From the NCBI GenBank assembly GCA_029990175.1, contig JARKIP010000023.1, positions 21,161,501-21,225,500 on the forward strand: a DNA stretch of 64,000 bases, read 5' to 3'. Both the position numbers and the translations under genes were made by a program. Under the pieces are notes generated by a model that was given only the letters and a program-made list of their open reading frames with translations, was not told the DNA's origin and did not search any database. Position 1 is the stretch's first letter. Each line of letters starts with the position of its first letter. Positions 10,033 through 20,462 of this stretch are shown in pieces. This stretch comes from Petunia secreta. Taxonomy: Eukaryota; Streptophyta; Magnoliopsida; Solanales; Solanaceae.

Positions 10033-11919
10033 CTAGGGGTTAATTTTAAGAACCCAAACTAGTTTGGGTTCCTTTCCTTTTGAAAAAGGATTAATCAGAT
10101 CTCTCCTAGCCCAGAATGGTAATGGTTTCTTTCTGTGAACAGTTTCCCTTTTTACAGAATTTTGAATAGGTTTATAGGACCTATTCTTCTGTTTCACAGG
10201 ATTTTGAACAGGTTTATAGGACCTGTTCCTCTGGGCAACCCTTTTTAAAGATTGACAATTTTCTTTCCAGTGACCAGTATTCCCACAATGAGTGCATAGC
10301 CAGTTTTCAGGAAATGATAAGTACTTACTCTTTGGATTCCATTTGGATGAACTCTGTGCTTTCATGAATCCAATACCTTTCTTGTTACTACTATGATTTT
10401 CCTGTAACTATTCTAGTGCTTCAGAAGACTTGTTCCATTCTACAGTTTTTCTTAGTTCCATTTTTGTTTTAACCAAGTCTTCTTCTAAAGATCTTATCTT
10501 TTCATCTTTTTTACACAGTTCATCAATTGTGACTTTCAGTTTCTCTTCAGCAATGATCTGATGAGAATTAGCAATACCTTTACCTTTTTCAACTGTTTTA
10601 ACATTTTCTAATTCCTGAGCAGTTGATTCAAGTGTGAGGACCTGTTCCTCAAGCATGCTAATCTTCTTTTCCAGAAAATCATTTTTAACTATTTCTTCTT
10701 TGCATTCTGTTTCTAAACAATCAATTTTATCATGCATTTGATGATTGCTATCCCTTAGAGTTTTAAATTCATTTAGCACAATATGGAATACTTTAACCAA
10801 TTTTTCTCTAGGCATGCTTTTTACATCATCCTTGAGTTTAGAAACAAATACCTCAGCATCTTCTTCATATTTTGAATCTCCAAGTGCCATTAGAGCAAGA
10901 TCCTCATCCAGATCATCATCAGTTATTTCGTCTTCACTGTCTTGCCATCCTGCAACCATTGCTTTGGGATTTCCACTTTTCTTATGGACCTGTTCCCTAG
11001 CCTTTTCATCAATGAATCTCTTCCTCCATTCTCCTTCCATAATTGGACATTTGCTGATGTAGTGCTCCGAGCTTCCACATTTGTGGCATTCTCCAGCCTG
11101 TTTCATGTTAGTAGACCTACCCTATCCACTAATTGCCCTTTTCTTAATCAAATATTTCTGAACACTTTTAGCAATAAGGACCAGTTCCTTATCATCAATG
11201 ATTTTATCACCAGCAGTCAAGGCTAGGTTACGTTCAGTTTTAACTGGTGCTTCTATGTTTTTAACCTTTTTCCTCAGTTCATAAGTCTTTAAATTACCTA
11301 TAAGCTCATCTAAGGATAGAGTGGTTAAATCTTTGCTTTCTATGATAGCACAAGCTTTGATCTCCCAAGAATCTGGAAGAACCCTAGTTAAAATCTTTTC
11401 TACTCTATCTTCCACATTTAAAACCCTTCCCAAAGAGATAAGTTCAGAAGCAATGGCATTAAATCTAGTGTACATTTCAGAGATTGACTCTTCTTCTTTC
11501 ATTTTAAAGCTTTCATATTCAGCATAAAGAAGTGTACCTCTGGACCTTTTTACCTGACTTGTTCCTTCGTGTGCAACTTGTAGTGCATCCCAAATCTCCT
11601 TTGCAGTGGCATACCCTCTGATTCTAGTGCATTCGTCAGGACTAAGTCCACCAACCAGCCACTTCCTTGCCTTTGCATTCTTTTCCCATTGCTTTATGTC
11701 TTCAGCATTGCATTCCTTCCTGGTTTTGGGAACATCTTTTCCCTCAGCATCCTTCTTCATTGGGATCATGGGGCCTTCAGTAACTATATCCCACAATTCA
11801 TAGTCTTCTGCTTGAAGGTGATCACGCATCCTCTCTTTCCACCATGAATAGTATTTCCCATTGAAATAAGGAGCTCTAACCATTGACCGGCCCTCACTGT
11901 TCTCTCGTGATGTACTCAT
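10033..11919 (-). pseudogene. gag: Sirevirus-like gag, with two in-frame stops
   Basis: From ATG 11919 the frame gives a UBN2-type Gag (YFNGKYYSWWKERMRDHL; LQVAHEGTSQVKRSR). It then meets a TAG at 11122-11124. The same frame resumes with the zinc knuckle CHKCGSSEHYISKC (CX2CX4HX4C) and a coiled-coil stretch to a second TAG at 10408-10410. It continues to a second knuckle, CTHCGNTGHWKENC, and stops at 10033. All three pieces share one frame, so two point mutations explain the breaks. Two zinc knuckles with a coiled coil between them fit the long Gag of this lineage. Confidence 0.85.
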
Positions 11920-11949
11920 CTAATCCTAGGTGTTAGCCTTTTCAAGGAT

Positions 11950-11968
11950 AACCTGCTCTGATACCAAT
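11950..11968 (-). other. Primer binding site, initiator tRNA-Met
   Basis: On the minus strand TGGTATCAGAGCAGGTT follows the 5' LTR after two bases. It matches the 3' end of plant initiator tRNA-Met. Confidence 0.9.
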
Positions 11969-12779
11969 TGTTATTTCCCCTGATTACACCACTTTACTGT
12001 TTTAAGGACCAGTTCCTTAAAATGTGTTCCTTTACTCTACGATATGCAGAATTAAAACTGTAAGTAATTGAACACCAGATATTAGCGTGGAAAAACCCCT
12101 TGACTCGGGATCAAAAAACCACGACCTACTTCTCAAGTAGGATTTCAACTTCACTATGTAAAAAGACCCACTTGGTTACAAGACTCACTCTTACTAACCT
12201 AGGACTAACTCTAATCCTTTAGTGATCTTTCTCACGATCAGTGAAGTTGTGTCAAGTCCACGACTTGAACCAGAAAGTTTACAACTCCATTTTGCTTACT
12301 ACAATTGAACTAAGACTTGAACTTTTATAAGATTCAATCTAAGGAACAGGTTCTAATTTAGTTCTACTGTAGCTAACTGACTACACAAATAAGCTAATAA
12401 CTCTTCTCAGCTTTTGCTCGATGCTCTCTGTATTTGTGCACACTTCTATGGCTGATATGCTCCACGCTTTATAGCTCCAGCAGCCAAGAAGTCTTGATCA
12501 ATTAGAACTCCAAAGCTCCCTTGAGTTTGAGTCCTAATTGGATTCTACTCTTTAGAATCCGGATCTTCTATCTTTATCCTTGTATGTATGCAATCTTTTC
12601 GTATCTGTTTAGACCTGCATAATTATCAAGATAAACATTAGTTTTAGGATAATTAATAATATCTCAACTTAAACGATTTTGCAGGAATTATCTATTCTGC
12701 TGCAGTGATCCAAAGGAACAGGTCCTTTGAATCCGTTCCTCAGTCATTAGTCAAAACTCCAAGCTTATCCAAGCTAACA
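11969..12779 (-). repeat. 5' LTR of the Sirevirus-like element
   Basis: This is the 811-bp partner of 3124-3934, followed by the second TSD copy CACTC at 12780-12784. Differences from the other LTR are mostly transitions. Confidence 0.93.
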
Positions 12780-12784
12780 CACTC

Positions 12785-13727
12785 CAAAATCAAGTTGCCA
12801 CAATGCCTGCACCATTGAAAGGAGAAACAAACATAAATTTGATGTTTATGTATAAGAAATCAACATTAATTATTTGTGATGAAGCTTTCCCTTATTGTGA
12901 ATTGTGTTCTCTCTTTCTTGAAGTGTTCCCTCATATGCCTTTCATTTGTTTGTTAAATAAGTGTCAATTTCTTGCTTTTTGTGGTTGTAATACTCTCATA
13001 TTTTTATTATATGAGTCTGTTATATAATTCAAAAGTGTGCTTAATTCTTACTTCTTTTGCTATTAAGGAGTACTTTTTATCTGATAAATTTAAGGTTTGT
13101 CTTCGTAGCTATTAACTAACAGGATTTTACTTTAAATTGTATGTCATTCCTTTTTTTTCTTGGACAATTTATGGCTGGGTCTAGTTCAAATTTTCTTTCA
13201 AAATATTCTTGATGTCTTTTTTTCCTACTTGTCCAGCTTAATTATAAGCGTTACAAAGAGAACCTTCAAATGTACAACAACCTAGACGTGTCATAAGAGG
13301 TGCTAGTTGTTTATCAAAACCTGTACAGTATCCCACAACAATAAGAAGTTGATTAAGGTTCTGTAAAATACATGAACTTAGCTCAATTATATACCATGAA
13401 TCCATGATACTATCATTTGAGAATGAACTCAGTTGTCTGAACACTTCAATTTCCACAAGCAGCTGCAAGTATTGAACTTCGAAGCTCCTTATAATTTTTA
13501 AGGCCAAACTGAGTGCTCGGCAGATTTTACACAAAATAACAATAAAAATAAAAGGTCAGAGCATAAACCACCAGCCACATTGTCCTGGAACTTACCACTT
13601 GTAGACAACTGGTAACCTGCGAGGTTGTAACTCATAATGAATCAATTGGATTAATGAAACTTAAATCTTCTTTTTTCTTTTCTTTTCAAGCTTTAATCTA
13701 TATTGACTGATAAGAAAACTAGAGTAT
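12785..13727. other. CACTA internal DNA, middle part
   Basis: AT-rich sequence between the two nested LTR elements. A short open stretch with CAACCTAGACGTGTCATAAG near 13280 may be decayed coding sequence, but no family was recognised. Confidence 0.4.
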
Positions 13728-13732
13728 CATAT

Positions 13733-16293
13733 TGAAACGACCTCGCTCAGTCGTTTCGGAAGTTAGAACTCCGATTGGCGTGCCGCTAATTTTAAAATGT
13801 TCATAATATCCATTAGGACCCGTCTATAAAATTTGAGCTAAATCAGACCTCGTTTGGTAGGCATCGGAAGAAGATTTCAGTTTTTATTGGCAATAAATAT
13901 TAAAAAGAGATTTTCGAGCTCGGTTTTTGCCGAATGAGCTCCGATTCGAAATCCGAAAGTGCCATTAGGTTCGTATGATTATTTGTGATTTTTGTAAACT
14001 TTCGAAAGTGAATTTCGATGTTGTTCGGCTAGTTTCCGTTAAAATGCCGAAAGTTAAATAATTTGACTTCTTTTCATTTAAATTCGCATCTTGAGTTTCG
14101 GGAGTCTGATTTGAGATCCGCCTTCGCGAATATGTTACACATATTTTGTATAACTGGTATGCAAAAGTTGGAATTATTTTGAATATCGTAGGATACCGTT
14201 TTAATTTTTGTCATGAAAAGAAAACAAAATAAAAGAAAAGAAAATAAAATGAAAAAAAAAAGACAAAAGCAAAAGACAAAAATGAAAGATTGACGTTTAA
14301 AGAAATGAATGGCGGTGGGTCAACATTGAAAGATTGAATGACGAGCTGAAACATTGAAAATCAAAGGCGACACGAGAACAGTGAACGAAAAAAATGCAGT
14401 GAGGTAAAGAAATGCCAGAAAATAAGAAAAGGGGCCGGGAAAAAGTAGAATTTTCACACTGAAACATTCAGGTAATGATCCTAATATAGTATTTGAGTTT
14501 ATTACGTGTGTTTAAATATATTTTTGCGGTAAAAATAGGAATATTAGACATCGCCCTAATGATGTAAATTGATAGTTTAAAGGGTCAAATGGACCCCGAT
14601 AATGAAATTAATTATGTATTCGTGCTCAGTGAGTTATGGGCAACTTATAAATATAATTTATTTGGGATTTGGTTATGTGGCCTTAAACCCTGTATATAGG
14701 CCTGGCCTGCGTATTGCGTATGCGAATAGGGTATCAGGTTCCTACCTGGATTACCCTACGATGTGAGGGATGAAGCCTTTAGCCTAATGTGATATATTTT
14801 TCTGCTTATTGATCACAGTGGGATCGTTTGGCAATGCATTCAAAAATAACGCGGTTGTTGGTCGCAATGCTAACTTTTGAGAGAGGTAAGTGTTTATATC
14901 CATTTCTTTGGAGGCACCTGGCCTCGTGGATTTTCTACCACGTATTTCTTACGTGTGTAGCTGCCGATAGGCGTACTCATTACGCCTTAGCTTTGGATTT
15001 ATATTATATATTATATGTTATGTCCTATTGTTGGTATTGTATTGAGGATTTGAGCATTGTACCCTGGCTGCGAGTTGGCATCTACTTCCCGGTTGTCGAT
15101 GAGAGTCCCGCGCCGGTGAAGGGTTATTGCATCATATTGCATTCATATGCATTACATTGCATATCATATTGAGGGCAGGAGTATTCCGCCCCAGGAGCAG
15201 GAGGATTCCGCTCCATTGTATCATATTGAGGGCAGGAGTATTCCGCCCCAGGAGCAGGAGTATTCCGCTCCATTGTATCACATTGAGGGTAGGAGGATTC
15301 CGCCCCAAGAGCAGGATTATTCCGCTCTTATGTCAGATATTGAGTGCAGGAGTATTCCGCCTCAGCTTTACATTATATCGGGTGCAGGAGTATTCCGCCC
15401 CAGGAGAGTGCAGGAGTATTCCGCCTCTGGTTTATATTATATCGGGTGCAGGAGTATTCCGCCCCAGGAGCAGGAGTATTCCGCTCCAGTTGGTTATCAG
15501 ATTGGATTCCCCTCGAATGCAGGAGTATTCCGCTTCGGGATGGGATTACGGGCACATGTGACCCTTCGCATCATGTTTCATCTCATTTCATCTCACTTCA
15601 TTTTATTTCATACCATTGTGTAAACTTGTGGTACATAACTATTGTCCTGCTTATATGTGCATTTCTTATTTGTTGTTATGTTTCTGGCACGCATCCTTGG
15701 TTGAGTTTATAAGTTTCTTACGTGTTTTCGGTTGTTATCTGGCTCTACCTTTTTATAATTTAAATAAAAGAAATTTGGTTTATCTGTTTCTTCTCCCTGG
15801 CTAGCTATCCTATTCTTTGAGGTGGCTAGTCTGCCCCACTTATTGAGTCCTTTTGACTCACCCTTGTTTGTTGTTTGTTTCTTTTTCTATCTATTTCGTT
15901 TCGGCAGGTTCGCTCCAGGATTGAGTTCGCCACGGTGTGAAGGAGCGAAGACGACTTCAGCTGTCAGGGTGAGCCAGCTTTTATTCCGGATGGCCACCAG
16001 TTTATTGGTTATTATTTCAGTTGCATTTTGCTCCCTTCAGGAGGTATTTGTCTTCTTTTGTACTCTTAGATGTCTGGTCTGGATAACCCTAAACCTAGTA
16101 TGTTGGGTAGTCAGCTGTAATTTCTTTTGTACAGCTTAGAGGTATCAGTATGTCAGTGTTTTTTTAAGCCTTGTTCTTATTAATGAATGGAATTATATTT
16201 ATTTGCCTAATTTAATTGGTAAGGGTTCGCCCGACGGGTCTAGGAAAGGATGTCGGGTGCCCGCACGGCCTAACCGGATTTCGGGTCGTGTCA
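13733..16293 (+). repeat. 5' LTR of element C
   Basis: It starts TGAAACGACC and ends GGGTCGTGTCA. The first bases form a palindrome: GAAACGAC / GTCGTTTC with an 8-nt loop. An A-rich purine block runs at about 14212-14290, and a TATA-like TATAAATATA lies at about 14646. The stretch 15170-15535 is a degenerate minisatellite. Several open frames of 60-160 codons in this LTR recur in the 3' copy only because the LTR is duplicated; none resembles a protein family. Confidence 0.93.
15170..15535 (+). repeat. Degenerate minisatellite in the C 5' LTR
   Basis: About a dozen units of the core GCAGGAGTATTCCGCYCC occur with variable spacers. The second copy is at 21901-22266 in the 3' LTR. Confidence 0.85.
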
Positions 16294-16295
16294 GT

Positions 16296-16309
16296 TGGTA
16301 TCAGAGCCC
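16296..16309 (+). other. Primer binding site of element C
   Basis: TTGGTATCAGAGCCC follows the 5' LTR after two bases and matches initiator tRNA-Met. Confidence 0.88.
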
Positions 16310-17149
16310 AGTTTAGTGTCTATCCAGACTAAGACACTGTCTAGTAGAGTCTCGCTGATGGGTACGTAGACGTCCGTACTTATCTACGAGGGGCTATGAT
16401 GGCATTTAGGAAGTTTCACTTCCTTTTTTTTCTGATCTTCCATCGGTCTAAGATGCAAAAGTATTTTCGCTAATTCGTTCGTGGTAATTGTGAACCCTTG
16501 TGCGATAAATCAACAAACGGTATGAGTTCAAGACGAAGCAGTCTAGCGTTGGGCTAGCACTGACGAAGCCCCGAGTATTTTGATTGTGCTGACGATCTAG
16601 TTACGGAGGTCCCAATTGTACGAGCTCGCGATGGGCATGGGAGCAGGGCCTTGTGGTTCCCTTGGCTATCTACGATGATTTTACGAGAATTTTGGCGACG
16701 CAGATACCGCTAGAACCTATTATTCGTTAGGCAGCCTATTAGGTTGCCGCAAATGGAGACGTTCAATCTCAGGGAGCTCCTATTCCAGTTCTTAATGTTG
16801 CCGCAACAAAGTATGTTTCGGAGGCAGCATGTGTTGTGCCTCTAATTGTTCTGGCTGGTTAGCTAGCCGAGGTATCAGTTCGGTCCGAGTGCCTAAAGAG
16901 GTTGCATTATTTTATGCGGTTGAACCTTCCGATATTCTTAAGCAATGCATCAGATAAACCTCGTGATTTTTTTTTTAAAAAAATAAAATAATGCCAGCGT
17001 ATCCTTCAGGCTTTTGATTATATCAAGCGGTATGGTGTTGATTATTTTTCTTTCCAGTTTCAGGGGTCCAGCCTTGAATTGGTGGGCCTCTCTTTTATTA
17101 GCTAACGTGGTTCGATTTTTCTTCTAGGTTCGTGGAAAAAGTTCCTTTC

Positions 17150-18120
17150 GAGTAGCTAACAAGATGAAAAATGTTGTCAGTTCAAGTGGATTGGACAGGG
17201 TAGTCTGTCGGTTAGCCTGTTGGTGTTTCAGAATATAAGATTGAATTCCATAAAATGGCCGAATATGCATTTGAACTAGTTCATGAGCCTTTCGAGAGAT
17301 TCAAAGATTTATTGATGACCTTTCTTTTTCCTTGAGATCCCAGATGGCTCGAGAGATTGAGGTCGGGATTTCATTTGATATTGTTGTTGATATTGCTCGA
17401 AGGCTTGAGGCATACCGTAAGTTAGGGCGGGAGAGCAAGAAATCTCGTGGCCCTGGTGGGCAACCATGGTACCTCATTTGGAGGTAAGTGTTCTGATTAT
17501 TTTTTTGAAGTCACCTTCCAGGTTATCTCAGCTTGTAGAGCGTGATTCTCAAAGTGTGCAAGTAGTTCATCAAGATTAGACCCAGTTTTTCTCTTTATAG
17601 CTATCGACAATCTTTCCAGCTACCATTTTCAGGGAAAAGGGTGTTATCACTGTCATGAGTCTGGTTATCCTTTGAGGAGTTTTTCCTTACTCCAGCAAGT
17701 AGACAATCGTCCTTCTTCTTGCCCTCAGGCACCTGCACAGTCGCAGGAATTTCATGTAAATTTTAATTAATCAGAGAAATGCCACCATCCAGTAGAGGTC
17801 GAGAGCGCAGTGGTAGTGGTTCTTCTAGAAGTAATTATCAGTGTAGCGGCTTAGTTCAGCCGCAAAGGCAGTTTTATGAACTGCCAGTCTGACAGGATGC
17901 TGAGGCATCCGATGTAGTAGGCCCGTGTGTTTCTTCTTCCCTTATCTGTAAGTAAGATTTATCTTTCCGATCGATCTGGAAATGGTGTGTCTTATCATGT
18001 TTCGACGGTTTCCTTGGATATTGTCGTAATTAAGAATTGGTTGCGGTAGAGGGGTGAGTTTCTGATACGATTTATTCCTGGCATTTATGAGACCCTACTA
18101 GTTTATCTAACCTAAATATG
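17150..18120 (+). pseudogene. gag: Element C gag/protease relic
   Basis: Short plus-strand stretches in shifting frames recall Ty3 Gag: EYEIEFHKMAEYAFELVHEP near 17240-17300, and a VVDIARRLEAYRKLGRESKK-like run near 17380-17440. A damaged zinc knuckle (GCYHCHESGYP) lies near 17640, and a protease-like region follows to about 18120. Many stops and frame changes show that it cannot encode a product. Sequence from 16310 to 17150 shows nothing clear. Confidence 0.5.
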
Positions 18121-19301
18121 AGAGATTTGACAGTGAGTGTCGCTATTGTTTGCTTGGCATCCTGTTGTGCCACCTTCTGTTATAATGTCAAGTCAGTCTA
18201 CCTCTCTTTGGAACTCAGTGCTGGTAGGATGATGGGATTCTTATTTATCACCATCAGGAAGTGTCATTGTTTCTTCTGGTGTAAAGTGATCAATAAGTAA
18301 TACTCGATCTATGTGTCTCCTCTTGGTTCGAAATGTTAGTAAGTCATGTTATTCTATGAGCTTGTTTAAGTTATAAAAGGATATTCTGGTAAATTATCAG
18401 AGTTTCCTTCTTATTGGGAGGTTAAATTGGTATGGATGTTTTTCCATAAAGCTTATTTAATGTCTATCTCTTCAATTGCGATTTTTTTGGCTCGCTTGAC
18501 GCGAAAGTAGTCTAGCTTTGGTAGTCAAGAAAATAAGAAGATGAACTTTCTGAAGCTCTAATTATATCTATCCTCGATCTATTTCCATTTCTTCTTCGTC
18601 CGGCACTAGTGAGCTTGGGCGATTGGTAGCCGCTTGTGACGTTCCCTGTGTTGAGCCAGAGTACGTGTTATTGTGGCCGGGTAAGCATATTATTATTTTG
18701 GAAGCATATTATTGTTTTGGTCCAGTTGTCTCATCTTGTTATCCGTTTAACATGTTTATGTTATCAGTTTACCCGGGTATCCATTCCCATGTATAGTATA
18801 GTGCTGGTTCTGTTTTGCGGATCATCCAGTTTCAGGGGAAACTCTGCCGAAATTTTTATATAGAAGTACCATCCATCAGGCGGTGGTGTTTACGGCAAAG
18901 GTATGGAGTTGTGAACTCGAGAGTTGCAGCTGTTTGGCAACTCGAAAGGGTAGTTTGCTAGCTTAGGTCTGCCTACGTTCAACTTTTAGCTAAATCTTCT
19001 TTAGTCCAGCAGACTGTGCGGGGATCGTTATTCCTATTCAAATGGCTGCATGAGTTTTTGCTTTAAGTGGAGGAGTCTTCCTCCAAATACTGAATGCTAA
19101 TATTAAATCTCTGAGGTGTTGATACCACTTTCCTCACGACCCAAAGTAAGGCCACGACAGAAATCTACAATGAGTGTCGATCACTGCTAAACCCACTAAT
19201 AATTTATTAATGACAGAGATAAGCTGACAACCTGATCATATATACGTACCTATCTGCTGAAAGCATAAAGTCTGGAAAGATGACATGATTTTAACTTGCT
19301 G
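18121..19301. other. Element C interior, unassigned
   Basis: No reading frame or recognisable domain was found. It lies between the plus-strand gag relic and the minus-strand integrase relic. Confidence 0.4.
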
Positions 19302-19673
19302 CTAATTAAAACATTGAGCCACAAATTCTGCTATGTCACACTTCATTCCGTTCCACCAATAAATCTGCTTAAGATCATGGTACATCCTAGTCGAACTTGG
19401 ATGAACAGTGTATTTGGAATAATGTGCCTCTATCATAATCTGTCCACGTAAATTTGTAACATCAGGGACACAAAGTCTATTTTTATACATGAGAACACCG
19501 TCAGTAGTAACCCTGTATGGTGACTCCAGTTTTCTTTTGGCTATCTGTCTGTATTCAACTAGAACTGGATCCTCATACTGACGCTGTTTTACTTCACAGA
19601 AATTTAGAGTTAAAGGTCTAGTGCAGCTTGTCGACAATCCATCGTTGGTGTGTATATCTCTTTCGCACCTCAA
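19302..19673 (-). pseudogene. Inverted Ty3 integrase zinc-binding relic inside element C
   Basis: The minus strand is open for 123 codons and resembles the Ty3 H2C2 region: NRLCVPDVTNLRGQIMIEAH, HPSSTRMYHDLKQIYWW and MKCDIAEFVAQC. The segment 31890-32201 of element A shows the same motif string (HPGATKMYQDLKDLYWW). It runs opposite to element C, so it came from a rearrangement or an older insertion. Confidence 0.65.
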
Positions 19674-19853
19674 CTCTTTAAGAAATTACTTTAGCGTTAT
19701 AAGTGCTCATGTATTCAACGTTGTTGCTGGTATTCTGCCTCAGCTCATGGTCCAACTGTATGTCTATTTTATTTTCACTTTTTCAAGTCATAATACTTCC
19801 AATTCAAAGACAATACCCTGAGGTAGATGTTCAGTCTGAAGATCATTCTTGGT

Positions 19854-20072
19854 CTACATCATACTATCCAGAAGTATTTGCCTGATCCTTATCCTTATAT
19901 ATAGATCCTGTTCAGATGAACCTTTGACATACATTAGGATATGAGTAACTACATTCCTACAAGGAGCTTGCAGAACAACACTAACATCAACTGAGATGTT
20001 GCATAGTGCGTTCATAAAAATAATATAGTGTGCATCAAATCGTCTATAGTGGGTAGTGACAAGGTATTTCAA
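19854..20072 (-). pseudogene. Possible copia RT/RNase H scrap inside element C
   Basis: An open minus-strand stretch includes VVLQAPCRNVVTHILMYVKG and SSEQDLYI. It weakly resembles the copia segment in which QAP...RILRYLKG...GQGLYY links RT to RNase H. The similarity is short and judged by eye. Confidence 0.3.
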
Positions 20073-20424
20073 AAGCTCCCCGATTGCATCAAGCGTGAGC
20101 TAATTCTTAGTTACATCGACCTGTTCTATATCGAAAGGTATATCGAAGAAGGATTATCGGCTGAATCATGTTAACCCATTCAAAGTTCCGTGTATCTTTG
20201 CTTCTAAAATGTAGAACTCTCTTCCCGTGATCGAGGAAGGATCAGCTTAGTTAGAATAAGCTGTGCAATGGTATTACCATATTATCCAGATATATTTTAT
20301 TCCAAAAGTACGATGTGCGTAATATAATTGTGATCCTGTAATCAAGAGATAAGGTCCATGGAGTAGCTTAGGAAGGTCGTGCAAGTTCTTTTGTTATCTG
20401 TGCGAATTTTTCTTTTGACTTAGG

Positions 20425-20444
20425 CTCGTTCGAGGACGAACGAG
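20425..20444 (+). other. AGGA-loop hairpin before the PPT of element C
   Basis: A perfect 8-bp stem CTCGTTCG / CGAACGAG with loop AGGA ends 18 nt before the 3' LTR. The intervening bases are AGTTTAAGTGGAGGAGAA. Confidence 0.75.
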
Positions 20445-20462
20445 AGTTTAAGTGGAGGAGAA

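Larger units (their letters stand above)
3124..12779 (-). mobile_element. Ty1/copia element, Sirevirus (SIRE)-like, complete with both LTRs
   Basis: Two direct 811-bp repeats starting TGTTA and ending TAACA bracket the element, and the 5-bp duplication CACTC (3119-3123 and 12780-12784) marks one insertion event. On the minus strand the order is 5' LTR, PBS for initiator tRNA-Met, gag, pol (protease, integrase, RT, RNase H, the copia order), a third large ORF, repeated polypurine tracts, 3' LTR. About 14 differences separate the LTRs by eye (about 1.7%). Gag-pol is damaged by two in-frame stops and two frame breaks. The third ORF and repeated PPTs fit the Sirevirus lineage, as do RT motifs such as YVDDIIFG. 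Confidence 0.9.

Noticed and set aside
15170..15535. CRISPR-like spaced repeats
   Set aside because: The repeats are degenerate, unevenly spaced and inside a plant LTR; no cas-like genes exist here.
14828..16139. Open frames of 60-158 codons in the C LTRs, repeated at 21559-22870
   Set aside because: They recur only because the LTR is duplicated, overlap in several frames across a minisatellite, and resemble no protein family.
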